From Streptomyces cyaneochromogenes (GTDB lineage: Bacteria > Actinomycetota > Actinomycetes > Streptomycetales > Streptomycetaceae): a stretch of 64,000 bases of DNA. The notes under the pieces are model-generated. The model ran no database searches, had not been told where the DNA came from, and worked only from the letters and a program-made list of their open reading frames with translations. The first letter of the stretch is position 1, and each line of letters begins with the position of its first letter. A program made the position numbers and the translations under genes. The stretch covers positions 5,022,001 to 5,086,000 of the forward strand of contig NZ_CP034539.1 in NCBI RefSeq assembly GCF_003963535.1. Direction: 5' to 3'. Positions 25,132-33,367 of this stretch are shown here, in pieces.

Positions 25132-26064
25132 ATGCCAGCGAGCTACGCCTATCTCGGCCCCGAGGGCACCTTCACCGAAGTCGCCCTGCGCACCCTTCCC
25201 GAGACCGCGACCCGGGAACTGATCCCCTACGTGTCCGTGCAGTCCGCGCTCGACGCGGTGCGCGCCGGCGAGGCCGAGGCCGCGTTCGTGCCGATCGAGA
25301 ACTCGGTCGAGGGCGGCATCACCACCACGCTCGACGAGCTGGTCGCGGGCGCGCCCCTCATGATCTACCGCGAGGTGCTGCTGTCGATCACCTTCGCGCT
25401 GCTGGTCAGGCCCGGCACCAAGCTGTCGGACATCAAGACGGTCTCCGCGCACCCGGCCGCCCAGCCGCAGGTACGCAACTGGCTGAAGAAGAACCTCCCG
25501 GACGCCCACTGGGAGTCGGCCGCCTCGAACGCGGACGCCGCGCGCCTGGTCCAGGAGGGCCAGTACGACGCCGCCTTCGCCGGTGAGTTCGCGGCCGCCC
25601 GGTACGGCCTCGAGGCCCTGGAGACCGGCATCCACGACGCGGAGAACGCCCAGACCCGGTTCGTGCTGGTGGGCCGGCCGGCCCGGCCCGCGGCGCCGAC
25701 CGGCGCGGACAAGACCTCCGTCGTGCTGTGGCAGCGCGACGACCACCCCGGCGGGCTGCGCGACCTCCTGGGCGAGTTCGCCACCCGCGGCATCAACCTG
25801 ATGCTGCTGCAGTCCCGTCCCACCGGCGCGGGCATCGGCAACTACTGCTTCTGCATCGACGCCGAGGGACACATCTCCGACCGCCGGGTGGCCGAGGCGC
25901 TGATGGGTCTGAAGCGGATCTGCCTGGAGGTCCGCTTCCTCGGCTCGTATCCGCGGGCGGACATGAAGCCGGGGGATGTGCAGCCGCCGCGCCTCGGGAC
26001 GTCGGACGAGGCGTTCGTGTCGGCGTCGGACTGGGTGGCTCGGTGCCAGGACGGGCGGTTCTGA
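25132..26064 (+). CDS. pheA: Prephenate dehydratase
   Basis: 310-residue enzyme that converts prephenate to phenylpyruvate in phenylalanine synthesis. The catalytic domain (residues 4-185) has [21 protein letters not shown] and the threonine motif [10 protein letters not shown]. An ACT regulatory domain follows (about 200-275, with [20 protein letters not shown] and [13 protein letters not shown]), the phenylalanine-binding module; its usual ESRP reads QSRP. There is no fused chorismate mutase, as in other actinomycetes. The start is the ATG of [12 protein letters not shown]. The gene precedes serS, separated by a 577-base region rich in DnaA boxes. Confidence 0.96.
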   Translation: MPASYAYLGPEGTFTEVALRTLPETATRELIPYVSVQSALDAVRAGEAEAAFVPIENSVEGGITTTLDELVAGAPLMIYREVLLSITFALLVRPGTKLSDIKTVSAHPAAQPQVRNWLKKNLPDAHWESAASNADAARLVQEGQYDAAFAGEFAAARYGLEALETGIHDAENAQTRFVLVGRPARPAAPTGADKTSVVLWQRDDHPGGLRDLLGEFATRGINLMLLQSRPTGAGIGNYCFCIDAEGHISDRRVAEALMGLKRICLEVRFLGSYPRADMKPGDVQPPRLGTSDEAFVSASDWVARCQDGRF

Positions 26065-26145
26065 GCGGTTCGGTGCCAGCCGGTTCCGACTGGTTCCGAA
26101 TGGATCCGGCATGGGTTTCACGCCGGTACTACCAGCTGATTGTCG

Positions 26146-26484
26146 TTATCCACAGGAGTTATCCACAGGTACTCTTCTCGACCTGGGGACAAGTCGACAA
26201 GAAAGCATGAGTCTGTCGACAAAGCGCTCCCCAGGACCCATCGGCGTCCACCATCGCGCAAGTCACCCTTCGTCCACTCTTTTCCTTTGGGCAATCCTTT
26301 GGGGCGACCGCTTTCCACTCGAACGTGGGGATACAGAGGGTTTGTCCTGGGAATCCTCGACTCGCGCGGCGCGTTACGGAGTGATCAATTCCGACGTCCA
26401 CAACCCATCCACACAGCCTGTGGATAACTCTTCAGGGGCTGGGGATTCCTGTGGACAACACGACCTCAAGTCCCGTTCTCCACA
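26146..26484. promoter_or_regulatory. Cluster of DnaA boxes between pheA and serS
   Basis: Perfect 9-base boxes: TTATCCACA at 26146-26154 and 26159-26167 (+), the same word on the minus strand at 26419-26427, and TTGTCCACA on the minus strand at 26450-26458. Near matches (8/9) are at 26184-26192 (-) and 26476-26484 (+), with 7/9 matches at 26394-26402 and 26405-26413. The 577-base gap holding them has no gene. S. coelicolor has a published high-affinity cluster, D78, that titrates DnaA near oriC; this is probably its counterpart, by inference. Confidence 0.8.
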
Positions 26485-26628
26485 AGGGAATCGAGTCAAC
26501 CGGGCGCCGCACCCCTGCCCCGTTCCAGGGAGTGAGACGCTTTTTATTGACACGTTTCGCAATTCACCCATAACGGAACGTAAGCCGCAGTTCGGAATAG
26601 CGGGTCGTGGGCTGTCACCCCGCCCCGG

Positions 26629-26634
26629 TAGCCT
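26629..26634 (+). promoter_or_regulatory. -10 element of a probably leaderless serS transcript (TAGCCT)
   Basis: TAGCCT fits TANNNT and ends 7 bases before the GTG at 26642, and no ribosome binding site precedes that codon. Transcription would begin at or next to the start codon. I see no T-box leader. Confidence 0.55.
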
Positions 26635-26641
26635 TGAGCGC

Positions 26642-27919
26642 GTGATTGACCTTCGCCTGCTCCGTGAGGACCCCGACCGAGTGCGCGCCTCGCAGCGCGC
26701 CCGTGGAGAGGACGTCGCGCTCGTCGACGCCCTCCTGTCTGCCGACGAGCGGCGCAGGTCGTCCGGCGTCCGCTTCGACGAGCTGCGTTCCGAGCAGAAG
26801 AACCTCGGCAAGCTCATCCCCAAGGCCTCCGGCGACGAGAAGGCCGAGCTGCTGAAGAAGGCGAGCCAGCTGGCCGCCGACGTCAAGGCGGCCGACGCCG
26901 AGCAGAACGAGGCCGACGAGGAGACCAAGCGCCTCGCGCTCCAGCTCGGCAACCTCGTCCACCCGGACGTCCCCGTGGGCGGCGAGGAGGACTTCGTCGT
27001 CCTGGAGACGCACGGCACCATCCGCGACTTCGGTGCCGAGGGCTTCGAGCCCAAGGACCACCTGGAGCTCGGCGAGGCGCTGGGCGCCATCGACGTCGAG
27101 CGCGGCGCCAAGGTGTCCGGCTCCCGCTTCTACTACCTCACCGGTGTCGGCGCCCTGCTGGAACTGGCCCTGGTGAACGCGGCGATCGCGCAGGCCACCG
27201 AGGCCGGCTTCATCCCGATGCTCACCCCCGCGCTGGTCCGCCCGCGCGCGATGGAGGGCACCGGCTTCCTCGGCCAGGCCGCGGAGAACGTGTACCACCT
27301 GGAGAAGGACGACTACTACCTGGTCGGCACCTCCGAGGTCCCGCTCGCCGCGTACCACATGGACGAGATCCTCGACGCGGAGAAGCTGCCGCTGCGCTAC
27401 GCGGGCTTCTCGCCGTGCTTCCGCCGCGAGGCCGGCACGTACGGCAAGGACACGCGCGGCATCTTCCGCGTGCACCAGTTCGACAAGGTCGAGATGTTCT
27501 CGTACGTCACCCCCGAGGACGCGGAGAACGAGCACAAGCGGCTCCTGGAGTGGGAGAAGCAGTGGCTCACCGGCCTCGAGCTGCCCTTCCAGGTCATCGA
27601 CGTCGCCTCGGGCGACCTGGGCGCGTCGGCGTCCCGCAAGTTCGACTGCGAGGCGTGGATCCCGACCCAGGGCAAGTACCGCGAGCTGACCTCGGCCTCC
27701 AACTGCGACAGCTTCCAGGCCCGCCGGCTGTCGGTGCGTCTGCGCGACGGCAAGAAGGTGCAGCCGCTGGCCACGCTCAACGGCACGCTGTGCGCCGTCC
27801 CGCGCACGATCGTGGCGATCCTGGAGAACCACCAGCAGGCCGACGGCTCCGTCCGGGTGCCCGAGGTGCTGCGCCCGTACCTGGGCGGCCGGGAGGTCCT
27901 GGAGCCGGTGGCCAAGTGA
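26642..27919 (+). CDS. serS: Seryl-tRNA synthetase
   Basis: 425-residue class II aminoacyl-tRNA synthetase charging tRNA-Ser. An N-terminal coiled-coil arm (about residues 25-105) reaches the long variable arm of tRNA-Ser. The catalytic core has motif 2 ([15 protein letters not shown], then RVHQFDKVE) and motif 3 ([16 protein letters not shown]). The GTG at 26642 begins [15 protein letters not shown], the conserved N-terminus of the family, and a -10 element sits at leaderless distance. A tRNA-Ser(GCT) gene lies 1 kb downstream on the other strand. The next gene overlaps the stop by four bases. Confidence 0.97.
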   Translation: MIDLRLLREDPDRVRASQRARGEDVALVDALLSADERRRSSGVRFDELRSEQKNLGKLIPKASGDEKAELLKKASQLAADVKAADAEQNEADEETKRLALQLGNLVHPDVPVGGEEDFVVLETHGTIRDFGAEGFEPKDHLELGEALGAIDVERGAKVSGSRFYYLTGVGALLELALVNAAIAQATEAGFIPMLTPALVRPRAMEGTGFLGQAAENVYHLEKDDYYLVGTSEVPLAAYHMDEILDAEKLPLRYAGFSPCFRREAGTYGKDTRGIFRVHQFDKVEMFSYVTPEDAENEHKRLLEWEKQWLTGLELPFQVIDVASGDLGASASRKFDCEAWIPTQGKYRELTSASNCDSFQARRLSVRLRDGKKVQPLATLNGTLCAVPRTIVAILENHQQADGSVRVPEVLRPYLGGREVLEPVAK

Positions 27920-28776
27920 GCGGCACGGCTCCTGCCGGGGATCCCGAGGGCTCCTCGGGAGGCTTCCCGGACAACTCGGGCGGCTTCCCCTACCGGCTGA
28001 TCGCGACCGACCTCGACGGAACGCTCCTGCGCTCCGACGAGTCGGTCTCACGCCGCACCCGTGACGCCCTCGCCGCGGCCACCGCGGCGGGCGCGGCGCA
28101 CATCGTCGTCACGGGGCGCGCGGTGCCCTGGACCCGCCACGTCCTCGACGACCTCGGCTACCAGGGTCTGGCCGTGTGCGGGCAGGGCGCGCAGGTGTAC
28201 GACGCCGGCGAGCACCGCCTGCTGACCTCGGTCACCCTGGACCGCCAGCTGGCCGGCGTGGCCCTGGCCAAGATCGAGGCGGAGGTCGGCCCGCTGTTCC
28301 TGGCGGCGAGCCGCGACGGCCTGGACGGCGACGTGCTGGTGGGCCCCGGCTACGCGGTCACGGGCAAGCTCCCCGCGACCCCCTTCACGGACGCGTCGGA
28401 TCTGTGGACGGCCCCGCTGAACAAGATCTACATCCAGCACCCGAGCCTGTCGGACGACGAACTGGCCGAGGCCGCCCGCCAGGCCGCCGGCGGTTTCGTC
28501 ACGGTGGAGATGGCGGGTGAGGGCATCGTGGAGCTCCTGCCGCTGGGCCTGTCGAAGGCGACGGGCCTGTCCCTGGCCGCCCGCCGGCTGCGCCTGAAGT
28601 CCGCCGACACGATCGCCTTCGGCGACATGCCGAACGACATCCCGATGTTCGCCTGGGCGGCCCGCGGTGTGGCCATGGCCAACGCCCACAAGGAACTCAA
28701 GGCCGTGGCGGACGAGGTGACGGCCTCCAACGAGGAGGACGGGATCGCGGTGGTGCTGGAGCGGTTGCTCGGCTGA
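27916..28776 (+). CDS. HAD-superfamily (Cof-type) phosphatase, coupled to serS
   Basis: 286-residue haloacid dehalogenase-like hydrolase of the Cof/IIB class, which dephosphorylates small metabolites such as sugar phosphates or nucleotides. Motif I is ATDLDGTLL, motif II VTGRA, motif III the lysine in [10 protein letters not shown] and motif [13 protein letters not shown]. The N-terminal 25 residues are Gly/Ser/Pro-rich and probably disordered. The start GTG at 27916 overlaps the serS stop as GTGA, so the two are translationally coupled. A related protein lies at 38852-39760; both share [10 protein letters not shown] and FGDMPND. Confidence 0.93.
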   Translation: MSGTAPAGDPEGSSGGFPDNSGGFPYRLIATDLDGTLLRSDESVSRRTRDALAAATAAGAAHIVVTGRAVPWTRHVLDDLGYQGLAVCGQGAQVYDAGEHRLLTSVTLDRQLAGVALAKIEAEVGPLFLAASRDGLDGDVLVGPGYAVTGKLPATPFTDASDLWTAPLNKIYIQHPSLSDDELAEAARQAAGGFVTVEMAGEGIVELLPLGLSKATGLSLAARRLRLKSADTIAFGDMPNDIPMFAWAARGVAMANAHKELKAVADEVTASNEEDGIAVVLERLLG

Positions 28777-28800
28777 GGGCTGCCAGTCGGCTCGGCCGAG

Positions 28801-28849
28801 GGCCTGCAGCGCCGGGTGCCTCATCAAGGCACCCCAACCCCTGCAGGCC
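28801..28849. terminator. Two-tier hairpin between HAD gene and tRNA-Ser
   Basis: Outer arms GGCCTGCAG (28801-28809) and CTGCAGGCC (28841-28849) enclose a second perfect stem, GGGTGCCT (28814-28821) with AGGCACCC (28827-28834), around a 5-base loop. Placed between two convergent genes, it probably stops transcription from both sides. There is no U tract, as usual in Streptomyces. Confidence 0.7.
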
Positions 28850-28875
28850 GGCCAAGCCCCAGTGGCAACGTCTCG

Positions 28876-28962
<87 letters not shown>

Positions 28963-29111
28963 GGGTGGGCGGCCCACGCGAGAGCGACATCGCGTGCTCG
29001 AAGCGGCCGCCCCGGGCAGCTCCCCGTGCGGTACGGACTCGTCGGAGGGGTAGCGATTACTCCGGAGTCCGCCGCCGACTGCCCTGAAGGGAGCTGGACG
29101 TACTGTCGTGC

Positions 29112-29213
29112 ATGGACATCGTCCGGCTCCTCTCCCAGAACGTGGCGCCGGACTCACCGTCCGGCGATGTGGACACAACCACTGTGCCTGTACGGAAAGT
29201 TGGACGCCACTGA
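29112..29213 (+). CDS. Candidate 33-residue small protein
   Basis: ATG at 29112 to TGA at 29213 encodes a 33-residue peptide with an amphipathic start (MDIVRLLSQNV) and a basic end (VRKVGRH). A TACTGT element at 29101-29106 lies 5 bases upstream, so the transcript could be leaderless. Codon use is GC-rich at third positions over the first half. It lies in the 283-base gap upstream of tRNA-Ser, which otherwise holds nothing. Without comparative data this is tentative. Confidence 0.35.
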   Translation: MDIVRLLSQNVAPDSPSGDVDTTTVPVRKVGRH

Positions 29214-29245
29214 TTAAGAGGTCCCAAAAAGGCGGCGTACGTCCC

Positions 29246-29446
29246 CTACCGGCGGCGCCACTTGCGTCGGCGCCCTTTGCTGAAGAACCATCCCGCCGGC
29301 GGTTCGTCGGAGCGCCACGGCTGCGGCTCGGGTTCCTCACGGCGCCAGCGGGCGGCCAGCATGCGGGCGCGGGCGGACGGTTCGGCGGTCTCCGCGGACC
29401 GTATGAAGTCCTCGTCCAGGACGAGGTCGTCCCAGTCGTCTGCCAT
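29246..29446 (-). CDS. Small conserved-looking protein with basic tail
   Basis: 66-residue protein with an acidic start (MADDWDDLVLDEDF), a helical Ala/Arg middle (ARARMLAARWRREE), a WRSDEPPAGWFFSKG segment and an RRRKWRRR end. It has no signal or membrane segment. I do not recognise a family. It lies downstream of the ABC operon in the same direction but is separated from it by a hairpin at 29523-29552, so it is likely a separate transcript. The charge pattern and codon use support coding. Confidence 0.65.
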   Translation of the reverse strand: MADDWDDLVLDEDFIRSAETAEPSARARMLAARWRREEPEPQPWRSDEPPAGWFFSKGRRRKWRRR

Positions 29447-29522
29447 CCCCGGTCCTCTCAGCCCGCTCAGCAGGACGTCCCCCTTTTGCCCAGTGTGCCC
29501 GGACGGAGGTGAAGCCGCCGTC

Positions 29523-29552
29523 AGGAGCGAGCCCGGTCAGGGGCCCGCTCCT
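29523..29552 (-). terminator. Hairpin after the ABC transporter operon
   Basis: AGGAGCG (29523-29529) pairs with CGCTCCT (29546-29552), with a further CCC/GGG pairing inside. It starts about 20 bases after the stop of the last permease gene, on the transcribed minus strand. Confidence 0.55.
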
Positions 29553-29571
29553 TTACTTCTCACCGGCGCCC

Positions 29572-30291
29572 CTACTCCTCACCGGCGAGCGTCAGCGACC
29601 GCAGTTTCTGGCCCGCGTACCAGGTGGCGACCACGGTGACCACGGCCAGCAGCACCGTCGCCGTGGTCAGCCCGACGTCCGACGTCACCATGTCCCCGCC
29701 GGCGACCTTCTGCGCCACCGCCAGCGACCACTGCTGGACGCTCAGCGTGCGCGCACCCGCCACCAGGGAGCCGAACAGGGCCTCCCAGACGAGCGCGTAG
29801 ACGAGCCCGAAGACCACCGCGTGCCGGGACACCGTGCCGAGCAGCAGGAAGATCGCCGCGTACGCGATGGAGGCGACCAGCGCGGCCACCGTGTAGGCGA
29901 CGGCGATCTGCTGGCCGTTGCCGTTGAGGATGAATCCGGCGATGAAGGTGGGCAGCGCCGAGAACACCATCGTCACGGCGATCGCCACGATCAGCTTGGT
30001 GAAGATGATCGTCGGCCGTTTCACCGGCTTGGACAGCAGATACACCACGGAGCCGTCGTCGATCTCGGGCCCGATCGCGCCCGTGCCGGCGATGACGCCG
30101 ATGATCGGCACCATGGTGGCGAGCGCCAGCCCGCCGAGCAGGTCCGACGCCGTCTGGTCGTCGGCTCCGGCGAGGACGCGCACCAGCACGGAGATGACGA
30201 TGAGCAGCAGCGGCAGCGCGCCCAGGATGAGGGCCCGGCGACGGCCGAGCAGGGCCCGGTAGGTGAGCCGGGCGACTGTGGGGTCGTACAT
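29572..30291 (-). CDS. ABC transporter permease (ABC-2 type)
   Basis: 239-residue membrane protein with six hydrophobic segments, the size and pattern of an ABC-2 exporter permease. GPEIDDGSVVYLLSKPVKR between the second and third helices is the coupling region seen in this family. It is the last gene of a four-gene operon and starts 10 bases after the stop of its ATPase gene. The operon order is ATPase, permease, ATPase, permease, so this protein probably pairs with the ATPase at 30302-31213. The substrate is unknown. Confidence 0.9.
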   Translation of the reverse strand: MYDPTVARLTYRALLGRRRALILGALPLLLIVISVLVRVLAGADDQTASDLLGGLALATMVPIIGVIAGTGAIGPEIDDGSVVYLLSKPVKRPTIIFTKLIVAIAVTMVFSALPTFIAGFILNGNGQQIAVAYTVAALVASIAYAAIFLLLGTVSRHAVVFGLVYALVWEALFGSLVAGARTLSVQQWSLAVAQKVAGGDMVTSDVGLTTATVLLAVVTVVATWYAGQKLRSLTLAGEE

Positions 30292-30301
30292 CTTCGGCCT
30301 C

Positions 30302-31213
30302 CTACGCCGCGACGAGATACGAGAAGACGGACTCGAGGGACTCGTCGGACGGCGAGACCGTGAGCAGGCGGATGCCGTGGTCGCGTGCCACCCTCGGCAG
30401 CAGGGCGGTGAAGCGGCCGAAGTCGACGGCCTGGATGTGCAGCGCGCCCTCGGCCAGGTCGACCTCGATGCCCGACGTCGACGGGTCGGCGATCAGCGCG
30501 GCCGCGAGGGCGCGGTCGTCGCTGGAGCGCACCAGGTAGCGGTGCGGGCGGTCGGTCATCAGGCGGCGGATCTTGCGGAAGTCACCGCTGGCCGCGTGCC
30601 GTCCGGCGACCACGACCTCGATGTGCCAGGCGAGTTGCTCGACCTCTTCGAGGATGTGCGACGAGAACAGCACCGTGCGTCCCTCGTCGCCCATGCGTCG
30701 CAGCAGGTCCATGAGCTGCATGCGCTGGCGCGGGTCCATGCCGTTGAAGGGCTCGTCGAGCAGGAGCAGCGACGGGTCGTGCACGAGGGCACTCGCCATC
30801 TTCACGCGCTGGCGCATGCCCTTGGAGTACGTCGAGATCTTGCGGTCCTGCGCGTACTCCATCTCGACCGTGGCCAGGGCCTTCTGTGCGGCCTTGGCGC
30901 CCAGGCCGTGCAACTCGGCGTTGGCGACGACGAATTCGCGGCCGGTGAGGAAGTCGTACATCGCCTCGCGCTCGGGGACGATGCCGATGTGCCGGTAGAT
31001 GGACTCGTTGCGCCACACCTGCTGTCCGTCGAGGGTGACGGTGCCGGTGGAGGGGGCCAGGAAGCCGCCCATCATGTTGATGAGGGTGGACTTTCCGGCG
31101 CCGTTCGGGCCGAGCAGGCCCGTGACGCCGGGGCCGATCGTCATGGTGATGTCGTTGACGGCGACCACGTTGCCGAACCAGCGGGAGACGTGGTCGATGG
31201 AGAGCGTGGTCAC
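30302..31213 (-). CDS. ABC transporter ATP-binding protein
   Basis: 303-residue ATPase with Walker A GPNGAGKST near residues 36-44, Q-loop region IGIVPEREAMYDFLTG, signature YSKGMRQRVKMA, Walker B LLLLDEPFNGMDP and switch SSHILEEVE. The C-terminal 70 residues are a regulatory extension typical of ABC-2 exporters. The GTG at 31213 overlaps the preceding permease stop by four bases (GTGA), showing translational coupling. The signature begins YSKG instead of LSGG, which is common in this subfamily. Confidence 0.94.
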   Translation of the reverse strand: MTTLSIDHVSRWFGNVVAVNDITMTIGPGVTGLLGPNGAGKSTLINMMGGFLAPSTGTVTLDGQQVWRNESIYRHIGIVPEREAMYDFLTGREFVVANAELHGLGAKAAQKALATVEMEYAQDRKISTYSKGMRQRVKMASALVHDPSLLLLDEPFNGMDPRQRMQLMDLLRRMGDEGRTVLFSSHILEEVEQLAWHIEVVVAGRHAASGDFRKIRRLMTDRPHRYLVRSSDDRALAAALIADPSTSGIEVDLAEGALHIQAVDFGRFTALLPRVARDHGIRLLTVSPSDESLESVFSYLVAA

Positions 31214-32133
31214 AGTCCGACCTTTCGGTAGCGGCGCATCAGGAGGCCGTAACTGGCGGCGATCAGACCCAGGGTGAGAAGGACGTAGACGACGCCTTCG
31301 CCGTTGCTCGGGCCCACCCCGCCCGGGAACGCGGAGCTCGCGCCCAGGAAGGCGGACTGCACGCCGTCGATCAGCGTGATGGGCGAGAACAGGCCGATCC
31401 AGGCGATGGCGCCGCTGCTGCCTTCGCCGTCGAGGGACTGGGCGTCGGCGATGGCCTGGAGTGTGGACACCGAGCCGTAGGAGATGGTCAGTACGGCGAT
31501 CACGGCCGCGATGCCGAAGCCGCGGCGCGGGGTGAACGACGCGATGACGAGGCCGATGCCGGCGAACAGCAGCGAGAGCAGTGCCACGGAGACGAGCCCC
31601 TGTGCGAATCCCTTGGTCTGGTCGGCGAAGTCGAGCTTGGCCAGCAGCGCGCCCACGTAGAGCACGAGCAGCGGGGCCGCGGTGAGGAGGAACAGCGCGG
31701 AGGCCAGCGCCGCGAACTTCGCCCGGACGTAGTCGGCGGTCTCGATGGGCCGCGAGAAGTACAGCGGCACGGTCTTGAAGCGCAGGTCGCGGGAGACGGA
31801 CTGGGGCGCCTGCGAGGCGACGTAGAGGCTGATCACGGCCTGCATGACGATCGCGTAGCGCGTGTAGTCCACGGGCAGGTCGCTGGCCTTGGTGGCGACC
31901 GCGACGGCGACCATGATGGCCGCGGGCACGCACATCACCACGAACAGCAGCATCGGCAGCACCTTGGACTTCACCGAGCGGCCGAGGCCGTAGGCGCCGC
32001 GCAGGGACTGCGAGTAGAGCGAGCGGGTGGCGTAGGAGCGGCCGAGGCGGGGGCCGTCGTAGGCGCGGTAGCCGATGTTGTGGATGCGGGTCTGGTCACC
32101 CGACTTCGTTGCTACGGGCTGCTCAACCGCCAT
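31210..32133 (-). CDS. ABC transporter permease (ABC-2 type)
   Basis: 307-residue membrane protein with a cytoplasmic N-terminus of about 60 residues and six hydrophobic segments, including LPMLLFVVMCVPAAIMVAV and a C-terminal VYVLLTLGLIAASYGLLM. The segment SRDLRFKTVPLYFSRPIE marks the conserved cytoplasmic coupling region. Its start overlaps the end of the upstream ATPase gene by 11 bases and its stop overlaps the next ATPase start by four, so the operon is tightly coupled. Longer than the second permease of the operon by about 70 residues, mostly at the N-terminus. Confidence 0.92.
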   Translation of the reverse strand: MAVEQPVATKSGDQTRIHNIGYRAYDGPRLGRSYATRSLYSQSLRGAYGLGRSVKSKVLPMLLFVVMCVPAAIMVAVAVATKASDLPVDYTRYAIVMQAVISLYVASQAPQSVSRDLRFKTVPLYFSRPIETADYVRAKFAALASALFLLTAAPLLVLYVGALLAKLDFADQTKGFAQGLVSVALLSLLFAGIGLVIASFTPRRGFGIAAVIAVLTISYGSVSTLQAIADAQSLDGEGSSGAIAWIGLFSPITLIDGVQSAFLGASSAFPGGVGPSNGEGVVYVLLTLGLIAASYGLLMRRYRKVGL

Positions 32134-33118
32134 GGCCGACCGCCTCCTTCCGCTGTGCGTCGGTGCTCTGCTCGCTGCCCTGGTCGCTGTCGGTGAAGAC
32201 CTCGGAGATGTGGTGCCGGCGCTGTTCCATGCGCACCAGGCCGAGGCCGAGGTCGGCGACCACGTCGCGCACCAGGTCGTAGGTCTGCTCGCCCTGCGCG
32301 GTGAGCAGCAGGATGTGTCCGGCGCCCGGGAGGCCTCCGCTGCCGTCGAGAACGTCCACCCCGCGCGCGTGGAGCGCGTCGCGCACCGCGCGGGTGCCGT
32401 CCGGGTGGTCGTCGGTGTCGGTGACCTCGATGGCGAGGGTCGTCGTGGTCTGGGTGAAGTCGGTGGTGGAACTGGAGCGCAGGAGCTTGCCGCCGTCGAT
32501 GACGACGACGTGGTCGCAAGTGCGCTCCAGTTCGCCCAGCAGGTGCGAGGTGACCAGGACCGAGATGCCGAAGTCCGTGTGGATGCGGCGGATCAGGCCG
32601 AGCATGTCGTCGCGGCCGACCGGGTCGAGGCCGTTGGTCGGCTCGTCCAGGAAGACCAGCTGCGGGTCGTGCACCAGGGCCTGCGCCAGCTTCACGCGCT
32701 GCTTCATGCCGGTCGAGTAGCCGCCGATGGGGCGGTAGCGCTCCTCGTACAGACCGACGTGGCGCAGGGTGTCCGCGGTGCGCTCGCGGGCGGCGGCGGG
32801 CGGCAGGCCGGACATGCGGGCCATGTGCACGACGAACTCGGTGGCCGAGACGTCGGGCGGCAGGCAGTCGTGCTCCGGCATGTACCCGACCCGCTCGCGG
32901 ATGGTGGCGCCCTTGGTGGCGACGTCGAGTCCGAGCACTTCGGCTCGGCCCTCGGTGGCGGGGGACAGACCCAGCAGGATCTTGATCAGTGTGGACTTGC
33001 CGGCTCCATTGGCTCCGACGAGTCCGGTCACACCGGGCCCGACGTCCACGGAGAGCCGGTCAAGCGCGGTCACCCTGGGGAACCGCTTGCTCAGGCTTTC
33101 GGTCGCGATCACAGTCAC
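32123..33118 (-). CDS. ABC transporter ATP-binding protein, first gene of operon
   Basis: 331-residue ATPase with Walker A GANGAGKST, signature YSTGMKQRVKLA, Walker B LVFLDEPTNGLDP and switch TSHLLGELE, plus a C-terminal extension of about 90 residues. The GTG at 33118 (VTVIATESLSKRF) was chosen instead of the longer frame from 33199. It starts at the usual family N-terminus, and a TACCTT -10 element on the minus strand (33125-33130) lies 6 bases upstream, implying a leaderless transcript. The sequence between 33119 and 33199 would then be promoter, not coding. Confidence 0.92.
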   Translation of the reverse strand: MTVIATESLSKRFPRVTALDRLSVDVGPGVTGLVGANGAGKSTLIKILLGLSPATEGRAEVLGLDVATKGATIRERVGYMPEHDCLPPDVSATEFVVHMARMSGLPPAAARERTADTLRHVGLYEERYRPIGGYSTGMKQRVKLAQALVHDPQLVFLDEPTNGLDPVGRDDMLGLIRRIHTDFGISVLVTSHLLGELERTCDHVVVIDGGKLLRSSSTTDFTQTTTTLAIEVTDTDDHPDGTRAVRDALHARGVDVLDGSGGLPGAGHILLLTAQGEQTYDLVRDVVADLGLGLVRMEQRRHHISEVFTDSDQGSEQSTDAQRKEAVGHGG

Positions 33119-33124
33119 GCTTCG

Positions 33125-33130
33125 AAGGTA
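33125..33130 (-). promoter_or_regulatory. -10 element of the ABC operon (TACCTT), leaderless
   Basis: Read on the minus strand, TACCTT fits TANNNT and ends 6 bases before the GTG at 33118. No ribosome binding site is present, which supports a leaderless mRNA and decides the start codon. Confidence 0.5.
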
Positions 33131-33236
33131 GTGACGCGGGCCACGCCGGTCGTCACCCCGCAGAGCTGTCTTGAAGTCAGACTCCAGATGTACGGGCACC
33201 TAGGGGTCACCCTGAGGTCGAACAACGACGCCCATG

Positions 33237-33353
33237 TTTTCCACATCGGCAAGGTTTTCCACAGCCCGAGGCAGGCCTATTGACGCAGCCTCTAACAACT
33301 GTCACATTCGCCAGTGTCAAGTTACGGACACGTACCGCAGTCAGTGTGGACAA
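33237..33353. promoter_or_regulatory. Three DnaA-box-like sites in a divergent gap
   Basis: TTTTCCACA occurs at 33237-33245 and 33255-33263 (8/9 matches, 18 bases apart, same strand). A perfect TTGTCCACA lies on the minus strand at 33345-33353, just before the M24 gene. The gap separates the ABC operon from the M24-SDR genes. Confidence 0.55.
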
Positions 33354-33367
33354 AGTGGGGCGGTGGC

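Noticed and set aside
26146-26484. The DnaA-box cluster as the chromosomal origin oriC
   Set aside because: dnaA and dnaN are not adjacent, there is no obvious AT-rich unwinding region, and the boxes number about eight, whereas Streptomyces oriC has many more. A secondary cluster fits better.
32075-33283. + strand frame of about 400 codons opposite the ABC ATPase
   Set aside because: Antisense to a gene with complete Walker motifs; its own product has no recognisable fold.
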